A DNA stretch of 64,000 bases from contig NZ_FMVC01000004.1 of NCBI RefSeq assembly GCF_900101855.1, positions 372,001-436,000 of the forward strand, read 5' to 3'. Below, one piece after another: positions 25,313 to 33,411 of this stretch (position 1 is its first letter; each line of letters begins with the position of its first letter). Under the pieces are notes generated by a model. The model made no database searches. It was not told where the DNA came from and saw nothing but the letters and a program-made list of their open reading frames with translations. A program made the translations under genes and the position numbers. This DNA comes from Flavobacterium anhuiense. GTDB taxonomy: Bacteria; Bacteroidota; Bacteroidia; Flavobacteriales; Flavobacteriaceae.

Positions 25313-26665
25313 ATGAATAAAATTGAAAGCTCATTTTTGAACAGAAACCAATTTGGTGAAGATTTCTTGTGGGGTGTTTCTACCGCCGCTTTCCAAATTG
25401 AAGGGGCACATGATGCCGACGGAAAAGGTTCTTCTATCTGGGATGTTTTTACTTCTCAAAAAGGAAAAATCAAAAACGGACATCATGCCTTAACAGCTTG
25501 TGATTTTTACAACTGCTATGAAGACGACATTAGTTTAATAAAAGAATTAAATATTCCGAATTTTAGATTCTCTATCAGCTGGCCCAGAATTATGCCGACA
25601 GGCATTCATCCTATAAATCAAGCAGGCATCGATTATTACAACAAAATTATAGATTCTCTGCTGTCATCTGGAATAGAACCTTGGATAACACTCTATCATT
25701 GGGACTTACCTCACGAACTTGAAGTAAAAGGAGGCTGGACAAACCGCGAATCGGTTTCTTGGTTTAAAGAATATGTCGAAGTCTGCGTACAATATTTTGG
25801 CGATCGCGTTAAAAACTGGATGGTGATAAACGAACCTTCCGTCTTTACTGGAGCAGGTTATTTTTTAGGCATTCATGCACCTGGAAAAAAAGGAATTACC
25901 AATTATCTTAAAGCGATGCATCATGTTACTCTAGCTACTTCAGCAGGAGCTAAAATAGTTCGTGAACGAATTCCAAATGCCAATATCGGAACTACATTTT
26001 CATGCACGCATATCGAACCTGCAACTGAAAGCTCAAAAGATGTTGAAGCCGCAAAACGTGTAGATACTTTATTAAACAGAACTTTTATAGAACCCATTTT
26101 AGGATTAGGTTATCCGCAGAAAGATCTTCCGGTTCTTAAAAAATTGAATAATTATATACTTGAAGACGATTTAAACAATCTCAATTTCGATTTTGATTTC
26201 ATCGGATTACAGTGTTACACCCGAGAGGTTGTAAAATCTTCTATCTTAACTCCGTACATTGGCGCTGAACTGATAAGTGCTGAAAAAAGAAATGTAATTT
26301 CTACAGAAATGGGCTGGGAAGTTTATCCGCCTGCTATGTATCATATCCTTAAAAAATTTAATGAGTATAACGGAATCAAAAAAATAATTATTACCGAAAA
26401 CGGAGCCGCTTTTCCTGACACCGTTCAAAACGGAAAAGTACACGATATAAAGCGAACTCATTTTATTCAGGATAATTTAGAACAAATTCTAAAAGCTAAA
26501 AATGAGGGTATAAATGTTGACGGCTATTTTGTTTGGACTTTAACCGATAATTTTGAGTGGGCAGAAGGTTACAATGCCCGATTCGGACTAATCCATGTAG
26601 ATTTTGAAACCCAAAAACGAACTATAAAAAACTCTGGATTATGGTTTAAGGATTTCTTATCCTGA
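25313..26665 (+). CDS. GH1 beta-glucosidase
   Basis: Glycoside hydrolase family 1 enzyme, 450 residues, the usual length. It hydrolyses beta-linked glucosides or galactosides with retention. Marks: N-terminal FLWGVSTAAFQIEGA, WPRIMPTG, TLYHWDLPHEL, acid/base glutamate in WMVINEPSVF, nucleophile glutamate in IIITENGAAF, and the substrate-binding end GYFVWTLTDNFEWAEGYNARFGL. There is no signal peptide, so it is cytoplasmic and would act on imported disaccharides. It stands alone; no transporter or regulator adjoins it. Confidence 0.96.
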   Translation: MNKIESSFLNRNQFGEDFLWGVSTAAFQIEGAHDADGKGSSIWDVFTSQKGKIKNGHHALTACDFYNCYEDDISLIKELNIPNFRFSISWPRIMPTGIHPINQAGIDYYNKIIDSLLSSGIEPWITLYHWDLPHELEVKGGWTNRESVSWFKEYVEVCVQYFGDRVKNWMVINEPSVFTGAGYFLGIHAPGKKGITNYLKAMHHVTLATSAGAKIVRERIPNANIGTTFSCTHIEPATESSKDVEAAKRVDTLLNRTFIEPILGLGYPQKDLPVLKKLNNYILEDDLNNLNFDFDFIGLQCYTREVVKSSILTPYIGAELISAEKRNVISTEMGWEVYPPAMYHILKKFNEYNGIKKIIITENGAAFPDTVQNGKVHDIKRTHFIQDNLEQILKAKNEGINVDGYFVWTLTDNFEWAEGYNARFGLIHVDFETQKRTIKNSGLWFKDFLS

Positions 26666-26712
26666 TTTTACCGTGAAGTACGCTAAGTTTTTTAAATAAC
26701 TTTCAGTCAAAA

Positions 26713-26754
26713 CAAAGTTCGCAAAGCTATGTATAAATTGCTTTGCGAACTTTG
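26713..26754. repeat. 15-bp perfect inverted repeat after the GH1 gene
   Basis: CAAAGTTCGCAAAGC and GCTTTGCGAACTTTG flank a 12-base loop between two convergent genes. It may terminate transcription, though the T run is weak, and it has the look of dispersed Flavobacterium intergenic repeats. Confidence 0.75.
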
Positions 26755-26801
26755 CATTTATCTTTTTGCCTTTGCGATTAAAAAGCTAGACCCAAATAGC
26801 A

Positions 26802-27164
26802 TTAAGACTTATATTTATAATTCTGTTTTAATATTCCAACATGGATTTTTCCATTAGTTTTTAAGTTAGTTATAATCCTAATAAATTTCTCTTCGGGATA
26901 TTTTACATCAAAACTAAAGGTTGTATCTTTTGTTTTAACCTGAAGCAAGTGTTTCCCTTCGCCAGACACCGACAATCCTACTGTTTCATAAGTAGGGAGT
27001 TCTTCTGTCGCTTTCAAATTAATCTCTTTCACTTTTTCTTTATCAAGAAATACTTCAAGCTTTAAGTTATCCAATTTCATATTCGTTGGCTGTTCAAACG
27101 AGACAACGTATTTTTTGCAGCTGACAGCGCATAAAACAATAAATAGTATGAGAAGCTTTTTCAT
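26802..27164 (-). CDS. Hypothetical small lipoprotein
   Basis: A 120-residue lipoprotein: lipobox LCAVSC (Cys16), then about 100 residues of apparent beta strands (LKLEVFLDKEKVKEINLKA, LLQVKTKDTTFSFDVKY) forming a single immunoglobulin- or transthyretin-like sandwich. No family is recognised. It is a single gene, convergent with the GH1 gene. Confidence 0.7.
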   Translation of the reverse strand: MKKLLILFIVLCAVSCKKYVVSFEQPTNMKLDNLKLEVFLDKEKVKEINLKATEELPTYETVGLSVSGEGKHLLQVKTKDTTFSFDVKYPEEKFIRIITNLKTNGKIHVGILKQNYKYKS

Positions 27165-27538
27165 AAAGGAATTTTAAACTGATTGTTATTAAAAAATCAA
27201 AACCGTTTTTTAGTGTTTTATAAATATAAATAATTTTATTTCAATCTGCTGAAAAAACAAATTCTATAATTTTCTGGGGATATAGAATTACTCAAAAAAG
27301 TCCGAAAAAAAATATCCAAAAAAAAGCAAAAAAAGAGTAGAAAAATCTGTTATTTCATTGAATTCATTAGGTTTATCCATATTTTTTTCTTATATTTATT
27401 GTGTAAAAAACAGTAAATATATGCCTAAAAACAAACTTTCTAAACGCCAAAATTACACTTCAAAAAATTTTCTTTTTTATCTCTTCAAGCATTTTATTTT
27501 TCAAAATGCATTTAAATTTCATTCCGAAATTATATTTC
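27165..27538. other. AT-rich gap with no clear gene
   Basis: These 374 bases contain homopolymeric A/T runs. A possible plus-strand frame at 27358-27609 has no family resemblance and overlaps the next minus-strand gene, so I treat it as chance. No hairpin of note. Confidence 0.5.
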
Positions 27539-28168
27539 TCAATTTTTTTTCTGCACAAAATATAAGCATGCAGAAGATACCAGAGCAACTGCTCCAACTG
27601 CAATCGTAATTATTTTGCGCGGATATATTTTCTGAGCCACTTTTATAGAAAATAGATCTTTTAAATTCAGCATAAGATTTCTCTTTTTGGGAACTTCTTT
27701 AGACTCTTCATTTTCATTTTTCAACAAAACAGTTTTTTCTATGCCACTACCATCAATTTCAGCAGTTACATTCTCAACGACATTCTTAATTTGTTTGGCT
27801 TCTTCAATTCTACATTTTTCGTTGAATTTTTTAAAAGGGCGTGGCTGAAAATCGACTATTACTGCTGCAAGATTTATGGCATCAATATTTGATGGATCTG
27901 TTTCGCCCTTAAAGAAAGTTTCAATAGGCCTAAACTTATCTTTTTGATTTTTAAACTTATTCTTTTGAGTATAGTCAAAATCTACGCACAGTAAATTCCT
28001 AAAAACTTTTAAATCATCTTGAGTCGGATTATCTTCAAAGATAAGCCAGCATAAATCGCGTAGTTTTCCGCGTGAAGGATGGTGTAGGAAGTCAAAATAC
28101 TCTCCCTCTTTTTCGATCTCGTATTTAATTTTAATCGCCTTTTTATATTCTTCTAATGTATTATTCAT
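27539..28168 (-). CDS. Cassette B one-TM protein, paralogue of the cassette A protein
   Basis: A 209-residue protein of the same unnamed family as 15683-16624. N-terminal MNNTLEEYKKAIKIKYEIEK, LRDLCWLIF, FKGETDPSNIDAINLAAVIV and DFQPRPF align with cassette A. An acidic/basic linker and one membrane helix near the C-terminus (IITIAVGAVALVSSACLYFV) follow; the approximately 100-residue extracytoplasmic domain of the cassette A protein is absent. I start at 28168, matching the paralogue; an upstream in-frame ATG at 28219 would add 17 residues that derive from a duplicated stretch of the gene itself. It is divergent from the cassette B lipoprotein and kinase. Confidence 0.8.
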   Translation of the reverse strand: MNNTLEEYKKAIKIKYEIEKEGEYFDFLHHPSRGKLRDLCWLIFEDNPTQDDLKVFRNLLCVDFDYTQKNKFKNQKDKFRPIETFFKGETDPSNIDAINLAAVIVDFQPRPFKKFNEKCRIEEAKQIKNVVENVTAEIDGSGIEKTVLLKNENEESKEVPKKRNLMLNLKDLFSIKVAQKIYPRKIITIAVGAVALVSSACLYFVQKKN

Positions 28169-28262
28169 TTTGCCTTTTTTAGAAAATTCTTTTGACTCTT
28201 TATTTTCACTCTTAACCAAAACTTTTTATATGCCTTTATTTTCGATCTCTACAATTAAATCT
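28169..28262 (-). pseudogene. Remnant duplicate of the cassette B one-TM gene's linker region
   Basis: Just upstream of the gene, minus-strand sequence from about 28250 down to 28175 resembles the gene's own linker at about 27750-27680. Both contain GGCATA-A5, a TTTTG...GAAAAT-AAGAGTC-AAAGAA string and a trailing AAAAA-ATG. Translated, ENKESKEFSKKGK matches ENEESKEVPKKRN. I estimate about three quarters identity over about 75 bases by eye. A decayed fragment of a further gene copy, or an internal tandem duplication. Confidence 0.6.
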
Positions 28263-28395
28263 TTACCAGCAATTCAATTTTTGTTCCAAATCTATATTAT
28301 TTATATAATTTTTTTTAGCTATTCGCAACCAACTTTTGACCGACAAATTGCATCTATTACAAGAGATTTGTATTAAAATTAAATAATTCAAACTA

Positions 28396-28462
28396 GACTT
28401 TTAGGCTTTTTTCTGGGAATTTCTGGGAATCTCAGGAAAACGCAGGAATTCCGGGAATCTCT
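28396..28462 (+). promoter_or_regulatory. Phased direct repeats (CwGGrAA) upstream of cassette B promoter
   Basis: GGAA words at 28416, 28426, 28435, 28445 and 28454 (context TCTGGGAATT) repeat every 9-10 bases and end about 27 bases before the -7 box. A preceding GACTTTTaggCTTTTTTCTGG resembles the repeat region of cassette A. Likely activator half-sites on one helical face. Confidence 0.6.
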
Positions 28463-28487
28463 TGCCAGATAAGGCCTGGAAGCTCCT

Positions 28488-28495
28488 TTACTTTG
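28488..28495 (+). promoter_or_regulatory. -7 promoter box of cassette B
   Basis: TTACTTTG matches TAnnTTTG at seven of eight positions and aligns with TAACTTTG of cassette A. The following GCATCAAGAAATTAGTT is conserved between the cassettes. Confidence 0.6.
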
Positions 28496-28721
28496 CATCA
28501 AGAAATTAGTTCAGGTTTTGTCTGCAGACTAAAACAATAATGAAAACCAGTTCTAATTAAGAGTGTAAAAAACTGTAAGACCAAGTTTATTCGGGAAGTA
28601 TAAATAACGTCTTACTGTTCTACACACTTCACTTCCCAAAACCAATGTTGGTATTGTCCCAAAAGACTCTGGATCATTCCGGACCGCAATACCTATGTCT
28701 AATTTCTTAAAAATAAACAAA
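28496..28721 (+). ncRNA. Structured 5' leader, copy B (candidate novel cis-RNA)
   Basis: Same plan as copy A: CTGCAG palindrome 28515-28535 (GTTTTGTCTGCAGACTAAAAC in two halves); outer stem GAGTG 28561-28565 with CACTT 28625-28629; inner stem ACTGTAAGAC 28572-28581 with GTCTTACTGT 28609-28618 (nine of ten pairs). Loop GGGAAGT 28593-28599 is complementary to ACTTCCC 28631-28637. A second hairpin pairs GGTATTG 28650-28656 with CAATACC 28687-28693, plus TCC/GGA. The inner-stem closing pair is C-G here and T-A in copy A, and the second-hairpin arms differ in both strands together. Confidence 0.6.
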
Positions 28722-28919
28722 ATGAAAAAACTAATACTATTTATCGCTTTTGCGTTATTGTTCACGATATTTTCTTGTACTCCTGATGAGTATGAGACTA
28801 CACCAAAAAAGAAAATTGAAAAAGTTGGCACTCCGTCAGCAGAATATAATGATGATGGTCCTGGTGATAAACCTGGAGGAGGAGGAGGAGGAACACCTCC
28901 ACCTCCCCCAGCTCCATAA
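28722..28919 (+). CDS. Small lipoprotein with DGPGDKP, poly-Gly and poly-Pro tail (cassette B)
   Basis: A 65-residue lipoprotein: lipobox TIFSC (about Cys19), CTPDEYET aligned with CTADEFET of cassette A, then a disordered tail ending DGPGDKPGGGGGG and PPPPPAP. The tail is encoded by (GGA)n and CCTCC-type runs that can fold on themselves at the 3' end. An in-frame ATG at 28695 (ATGTCTAAT, matching the 4-codon MSNF frame in cassette A) would lengthen it by nine residues; the signal peptide argues for 28722. Confidence 0.78.
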   Translation: MKKLILFIAFALLFTIFSCTPDEYETTPKKKIEKVGTPSAEYNDDGPGDKPGGGGGGTPPPPPAP

Positions 28920-28957
28920 TAAAAAAAATATTTTTGGTGTCAATTTAATTACTATTT

Positions 28958-28997
28958 TCGGGGAAAGTAAATTTAAATGTTACGATCCCCGTTTTTT
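28958..28997 (+). promoter_or_regulatory. Terminator-like hairpin enclosing the start codon of the cassette B kinase
   Basis: CGGGG 28958-28962 pairs with CCCCG 28986-28990, with inner GTA/TAC pairing, the ATG (28977) in the loop and seven T after the stem. Design and spacing match 17232-17268. Confidence 0.6.
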
Positions 28998-30731
28998 TAT
29001 TGTATTATTTTGCTTTTTCTTTTTTCCTGTGAAGAAAAAAAGACCGTTAATCCTAAAACTAAATCTATACAAAAAGAGGCTTATGCTTTGAGGGATAAAG
29101 CTATTGAAAACTATAAAAACCAAAATTTCAATACTGCTTTTTACGATTTCAATAAGTCAAAAAAACTATATGAAACTTTAAAAGATAGTGCCAATATTGG
29201 ATATATCCTTATCCAAACATCACTGATTCAACAAATCAATGGAGATTATTATGGTAGTAAAGAGACCCTAACCGAAGCATTGCATTATGTTAAGAAAAAC
29301 AGTATTTATGCAGCTAACATAAAGACGAATCTTGGCATTGCAGACAAAGAACTTTCTCTTTATGATGATGCTATTTTTTACTATAAACAAGCCGCAGAAG
29401 AATATTCAGATCCTCTCTTAAAACAAGCTCCCTTACAAAATATTGCTGCTGTTTATATTCAACAAAAAAAATATGCTAAGGCAATCCCAATATTGGATTC
29501 TCTTTTGCAATCTCTTTCAAGTAAAGATTTAAAAGAGAAAGCTATACCAAGTGACAAGTCTATACTGCTCGATAATTTGGGTTATGCTTACTTTAAAAAT
29601 GGAATAGAAATTAAAGGGCTTCATTTAATGAATGAAGGTTTAAAAATTAGAATTGATACTAAGGACACCTATGGAAGTATTGAAAGTTATCTACATCTAG
29701 CCGATTATTATTCTAAAAAAGACAAAAAAATATCAGATGAGAATGCTCTGTTCGCTTATAAAGTTGCTACAAAGCTTAACAGTATTGACGAAAGATTAGA
29801 AGCACTACAAATTTTAATTTCAAACGATAATACTGCTAATACCCCAAACTATACACAAAAATACTTTACGCTAAATGACAGCATTATTAAAATTCGAAAT
29901 AATTTTAAAAATAAATCCGCTAAAATTAAATACGATGCTAAAAAGGAAAAAGACGAAAACGAAAAACTTCGTTTAGAAAAAGCCGAGAACCAATTATCGC
30001 TTCAAAGAGCCAAATACCTAAAAATCGTATTTGCAATTGTTTTTGTCTTTTTAGTTATTCTAATATTCATTTTAATACGTTATTACAAGAATAAAAATAA
30101 GTCCATCGAATTTAAAACCTCATACAATACAGAAACTCGAATTGCCAAAAAAATCCATGATGAGTTGGCTAATGATGTTTTTCAGGTTATCGCTTTTGCA
30201 GAATCTCAACCGTTATATGCAGAAAATACCAAAGAGAATCTTTTGCAAAAACTAGATGATATTTACAGCCGTGTTAGAGGTATATCTAGAGAAAACAATA
30301 GTATCGATACTGGTGCAAATTTTACCCGCAGTATAAAAGAAATGCTTTCTGCATATAATACACGAGAAAGAAATATCATGGTTACCAATTTAGAAGACAT
30401 AAATTGGGAAGGCATTGACGATATAAAAAAGATCACCATCAGCCGAATTTTACAGGAACTAATGGTAAATATGAAAAAACATAGCAAAGCAAGTCTTGTG
30501 GTTATACGATTTGAAAGTGACCAAAAATCAATTTTTGTAAATTATATGGACAACGGGATTGGCTGCGAAAAAAGTATGATTCTTAAAAATGGTCTACAAA
30601 ACATGGCAAACCGTATTCTCGCTGTTAACGGTACATTTGATATTGAGACAGAACCAGACAAAGGATTTAAAGTAAAAATATCTATGCCAGAACAAACGCA
30701 GATTAAAGTAAAAGAAAAGTTCGCATATTAA
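28977..30731 (+). CDS. Lipoprotein-type TPR histidine kinase, NarL class (cassette B, orphan)
   Basis: A 584-residue paralogue of the cassette A kinase with the same parts: lipobox LLFLFSC (Cys18), periplasmic TPR-like repeats (e.g. LYDDAIFYYKQAAEEYSD), coiled coil, one membrane helix (about 343-363), HisKA_3 (TRIAKKIHDELANDVFQVI, His394) and HATPase_c (QELMVNMKKHSK; YMDNGIGCE). The shared INGDYYGSKETLTEAL and DDIYSRVRGISRENN stretches show recent common origin. Unlike cassette A, no response regulator follows; the gene ends at a hairpin before a minus-strand gene. It probably signals through the cassette A regulator or one elsewhere (inference). Confidence 0.92.
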   Translation: MLRSPFFYCIILLFLFSCEEKKTVNPKTKSIQKEAYALRDKAIENYKNQNFNTAFYDFNKSKKLYETLKDSANIGYILIQTSLIQQINGDYYGSKETLTEALHYVKKNSIYAANIKTNLGIADKELSLYDDAIFYYKQAAEEYSDPLLKQAPLQNIAAVYIQQKKYAKAIPILDSLLQSLSSKDLKEKAIPSDKSILLDNLGYAYFKNGIEIKGLHLMNEGLKIRIDTKDTYGSIESYLHLADYYSKKDKKISDENALFAYKVATKLNSIDERLEALQILISNDNTANTPNYTQKYFTLNDSIIKIRNNFKNKSAKIKYDAKKEKDENEKLRLEKAENQLSLQRAKYLKIVFAIVFVFLVILIFILIRYYKNKNKSIEFKTSYNTETRIAKKIHDELANDVFQVIAFAESQPLYAENTKENLLQKLDDIYSRVRGISRENNSIDTGANFTRSIKEMLSAYNTRERNIMVTNLEDINWEGIDDIKKITISRILQELMVNMKKHSKASLVVIRFESDQKSIFVNYMDNGIGCEKSMILKNGLQNMANRILAVNGTFDIETEPDKGFKVKISMPEQTQIKVKEKFAY

Positions 30732-30736
30732 AATTA

Positions 30737-30771
30737 AAAGCCTTTCTGAATTAAATCTAAAAAGGCTTTAT
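30737..30771. terminator. Terminator between convergent kinase and LD-carboxypeptidase genes
   Basis: AAAAGCCTTT and AAAGGCTTTA arms with an approximately 15-base loop; A/T runs on both sides allow use in both directions. Confidence 0.7.
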
Positions 30772-30803
30772 AATCTAAGAATATACTTTTCCCACTTTTT
30801 TAC

Positions 30804-31844
30804 CTATTCTACAACTCCGCTTTCTAATATACTGAATGTTTTGTTTTCAGAATCTATTTCAGCTAATACACCAAACGGAAGGGTAAATGTTGGGCATGTA
30901 TGACCAAAATCCATTTCTGTTACAATGGCTAGTTCAGTTAAATTTTCTTCATTTATAATTTTCAAAATTTCGTCATTATATTCTTTAATATATTTGGAAT
31001 CGTATGGACGGCCGAAAATAATTCCTTTTAAACGATGCAAAATTCCTTGTGCTGCATAATTTCTAAGCCAATATCTTAACGTGCTTGGTTCAGCCATATT
31101 TTCAGAAGTTTCCAAAAACAAAATACAGTCATTCCATTCCTCTACAGATGGCCAAAATTCGGTTCCTTTCAAAAATTCCAAAACGTCCAAACAGCCTCCA
31201 ATTAATTTTCCCTGAACTTTCCCATTTCCCTGCAAAAAATTCCATCCATCAGATGCCGTAAGTTTTCTTTTTGTATTTGACAATGATGCATCAAACCAAT
31301 CCAGATATTCTGATGTCCAGCCTTCCTTATTCGGCAAAATTTCTCCAACTGGTTTTGTAGCAAACAATGTTCTTTTAATATCCTGAATCTGATAATCATG
31401 CATTCCGCAATTCTCAGCAAATCCAACCAAAAGTGAAGTGCCGTAAAAAGAAGTCAATCCTGCCTTTAAGCAAGCAAAATGTGTTATTGTTGCATCGGAA
31501 AAACCTAAAAATATTTTTGGATTTTTTGCCATAATATCCAAATCTAAAAAAGGCAGAATTCGAACGCTCTCTTCTCCACCAATATTACTAATAATAGCTT
31601 TAACAGATGGGTCTAGAAATGCTTGCATTAAATCTTCTGCACGAGCTTTTGGATTATTATAAATCCAATCAGCAGATTTCAATGCATTTTTAGTTTCCAC
31701 AACTTCCAATCCGAATACCTCCTGAAGCTGTTTCTTTCCATATTCATATCGGTGAGGCAATTCTCCTGCGCCTCCCCAAGAAAGCGATATTGTGGCAACT
31801 TTATCTCCCTTTTTTAGTACTTTTGGCTTAATAAGATTTTTCAT
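30804..31844 (-). CDS. S66 LD-carboxypeptidase / MccF-like serine peptidase
   Basis: A cytoplasmic S66-family serine peptidase of 346 residues. Relatives cleave L,D bonds of murein tetrapeptides (LdcA) or detoxify microcin C-like peptides (MccF). The nucleophile serine is in IFLGFSDATITHFA, the Glu of the Ser-His-Glu triad is in ILFLETSENMAEPSTLRYW, and the His is in MDFGHTCPTFTLPFG; GGCLDVLEFLKGT is also typical. WIYNNPKARAEDLMQAF resembles the MccF branch more than murein LdcA. I use the ATG at 31844 (MKNLIKPKVLKKGDK) instead of 31865. A single gene. Confidence 0.9.
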   Translation of the reverse strand: MKNLIKPKVLKKGDKVATISLSWGGAGELPHRYEYGKKQLQEVFGLEVVETKNALKSADWIYNNPKARAEDLMQAFLDPSVKAIISNIGGEESVRILPFLDLDIMAKNPKIFLGFSDATITHFACLKAGLTSFYGTSLLVGFAENCGMHDYQIQDIKRTLFATKPVGEILPNKEGWTSEYLDWFDASLSNTKRKLTASDGWNFLQGNGKVQGKLIGGCLDVLEFLKGTEFWPSVEEWNDCILFLETSENMAEPSTLRYWLRNYAAQGILHRLKGIIFGRPYDSKYIKEYNDEILKIINEENLTELAIVTEMDFGHTCPTFTLPFGVLAEIDSENKTFSILESGVVE

Positions 31845-31897
31845 AAAACAACTTTTGAAATACAAATATACAGAAGTAAAACTTTTTGTTCTGAAAC

Positions 31898-31937
31898 CAA
31901 AAAAGCCTTTCTGAATTTTACTTCCGAAAGGCTTTTC
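31898..31937 (-). terminator. Terminator of the RND efflux operon
   Basis: On the minus strand GAAAAGCCTTTC and GAAAGGCTTTTTT enclose a 14-base loop and end in a T run, 23 bases after the stop of the outer-membrane factor gene. Confidence 0.85.
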
Positions 31938-31959
31938 CTCTACAAATTAATTGGCAAAA

Positions 31960-33411
31960 TTATTTCCATCCGCCGCCCAAGTCTCTGTAAACATGAACTG
32001 CAGCATTTAATTGTTCTTTTTTCGTATCTATTAATTCTAATTTCGCTTCCAAAGCATCTCTCTGTGTCATCAAAACTTCGAAATAATCTACTCTAGCCGA
32101 TTTAAACAAATCGTTAGAAACATCAATTGAAGTATTCAGAGCGTCTACTTGTTTCGATTTAAGATCGTAACCTTTTTGCAGATTCTCAATCTTAGACATT
32201 TGGTTTGAAACTTCTAAATACGCATTTAAAACTGTACGATCATAGTTGTACAATGCCTGAAGCTGTCTTGCATTAGCACTAGCAAACTCTGCTTTGATAG
32301 CGTTTCTGTTAATCAGCGGCGCCACAAGATCTCCTGCTAAAGAATATAAGAGCGATTCAGGCATAGTAAACAAATAAGAAGGTTTGAAAGCATTTACTCC
32401 TATCGCTGCTGTAATATCCAAAGAAGGATAAAACTCTGCACGAGCAACTTTTACATCTAATTTTGCAGCAACCAATTCCAATTCTGCTTGCTTAATATCT
32501 GGACGGTTCTGTAATAGCTGAGAAGGAATTCCAGAACTTACAGCAGCTGGCAATAAGCTTAAGAAGTTAGTGCTTGTCGTTCTTTTTATTTCCTGAGGAT
32601 ATCTACCCAACAAAAAGTTGATCTTGTTTTCAGTCTCTTTTATCTGCTGCAAAATATCAAACTCCATACTTTGTGAAGTTAGAACTTCTGCTTCAAATTT
32701 CTTAACTCCCAATTCTGTTGCTCTTGCCGCTTGCTTTTGAACTTTTACAATTTCTAAAGCGTTAGTCTGCAATTTAATGGTCTGTTTTACAATATCCAAT
32801 TGATTGTCTAGAGCCAATAATTCATAATAAGAATCAGCAACTTCTGCGATGAGGTTGGTAATTACAAAATTTTTACCTTCCACTGTAGCTAAGTATCTGT
32901 TTAAAGCTGCTTTTTTAGAATTACGCAATTTTTTCCAGATATCTACTTCCCAATTTGCATAAGCTGCAATGGTAAAATCTCCCAGCGGGTCTGGCGTTTC
33001 TACTCCCGGCTTGATCTCTGTTGTAGCATCACCTGCACCTTGACTAGTATATCTACCCACTTTTTCTACTCCTGCTCCCGCACGCAGACCTGCTGTCGGC
33101 AATAAAAGTCCTTTTTTAACACGGATATCATTCTTTGCAATTTCGATTTCCTGTAAAGTGATATTCAGTTCCTGATTATTTTTGAGCGCAACATCTATTA
33201 AATCTATAAGATTTTGATCTTTAAAATAATCTCTCCAGTTTAATGCTGCCGTGTTGTTGTTTGCATCCTGCGTTTGAGCTGTTGCGCCAAACGATTCAGG
33301 AACTGGCGTATTTGTAGTAACTGCTGCCTCAGGCGCAGGGGTTTTACACCCTGCAAGTGCCAGACATACAGCTAATGCAATACTATATTGATATGATTTA
33401 ACTTTATACAT
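31960..33411 (-). CDS. RND efflux outer-membrane factor (OprM/NodT-type lipoprotein)
   Basis: TolC-like exit duct of a tripartite efflux pump, about 483 residues. Lipobox ALAGC (Cys22), then two OEP repeats of long helices and barrel strands (NQELNITLQEIEIAKNDIRV; SSGIPSQLLQNRPDIKQAEL, the NodT-family hallmark). I use the ATG at 33411, whose bases overlap the end of the permease gene by 8, so translation is coupled. An ATG at 33423 would add four residues. Third gene of the operon adaptor-permease-duct. Confidence 0.95.
   Translation of the reverse strand: MYKVKSYQYSIALAVCLALAGCKTPAPEAAVTTNTPVPESFGATAQTQDANNNTAALNWRDYFKDQNLIDLIDVALKNNQELNITLQEIEIAKNDIRVKKGLLLPTAGLRAGAGVEKVGRYTSQGAGDATTEIKPGVETPDPLGDFTIAAYANWEVDIWKKLRNSKKAALNRYLATVEGKNFVITNLIAEVADSYYELLALDNQLDIVKQTIKLQTNALEIVKVQKQAARATELGVKKFEAEVLTSQSMEFDILQQIKETENKINFLLGRYPQEIKRTTSTNFLSLLPAAVSSGIPSQLLQNRPDIKQAELELVAAKLDVKVARAEFYPSLDITAAIGVNAFKPSYLFTMPESLLYSLAGDLVAPLINRNAIKAEFASANARQLQALYNYDRTVLNAYLEVSNQMSKIENLQKGYDLKSKQVDALNTSIDVSNDLFKSARVDYFEVLMTQRDALEAKLELIDTKKEQLNAAVHVYRDLGGGWK

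Noticed and set aside
27358..27609. Plus-strand frame in the gap before the cassette B one-TM gene
   Set aside because: Low-complexity Phe/Lys/Ser translation, no promoter or family signal, and overlap with a supported minus-strand gene.
15683..30731. Accessory region as an integrated mobile element or prophage
   Set aside because: No integrase, transposase, phage gene, tRNA or attachment-site duplication was found at its edges.
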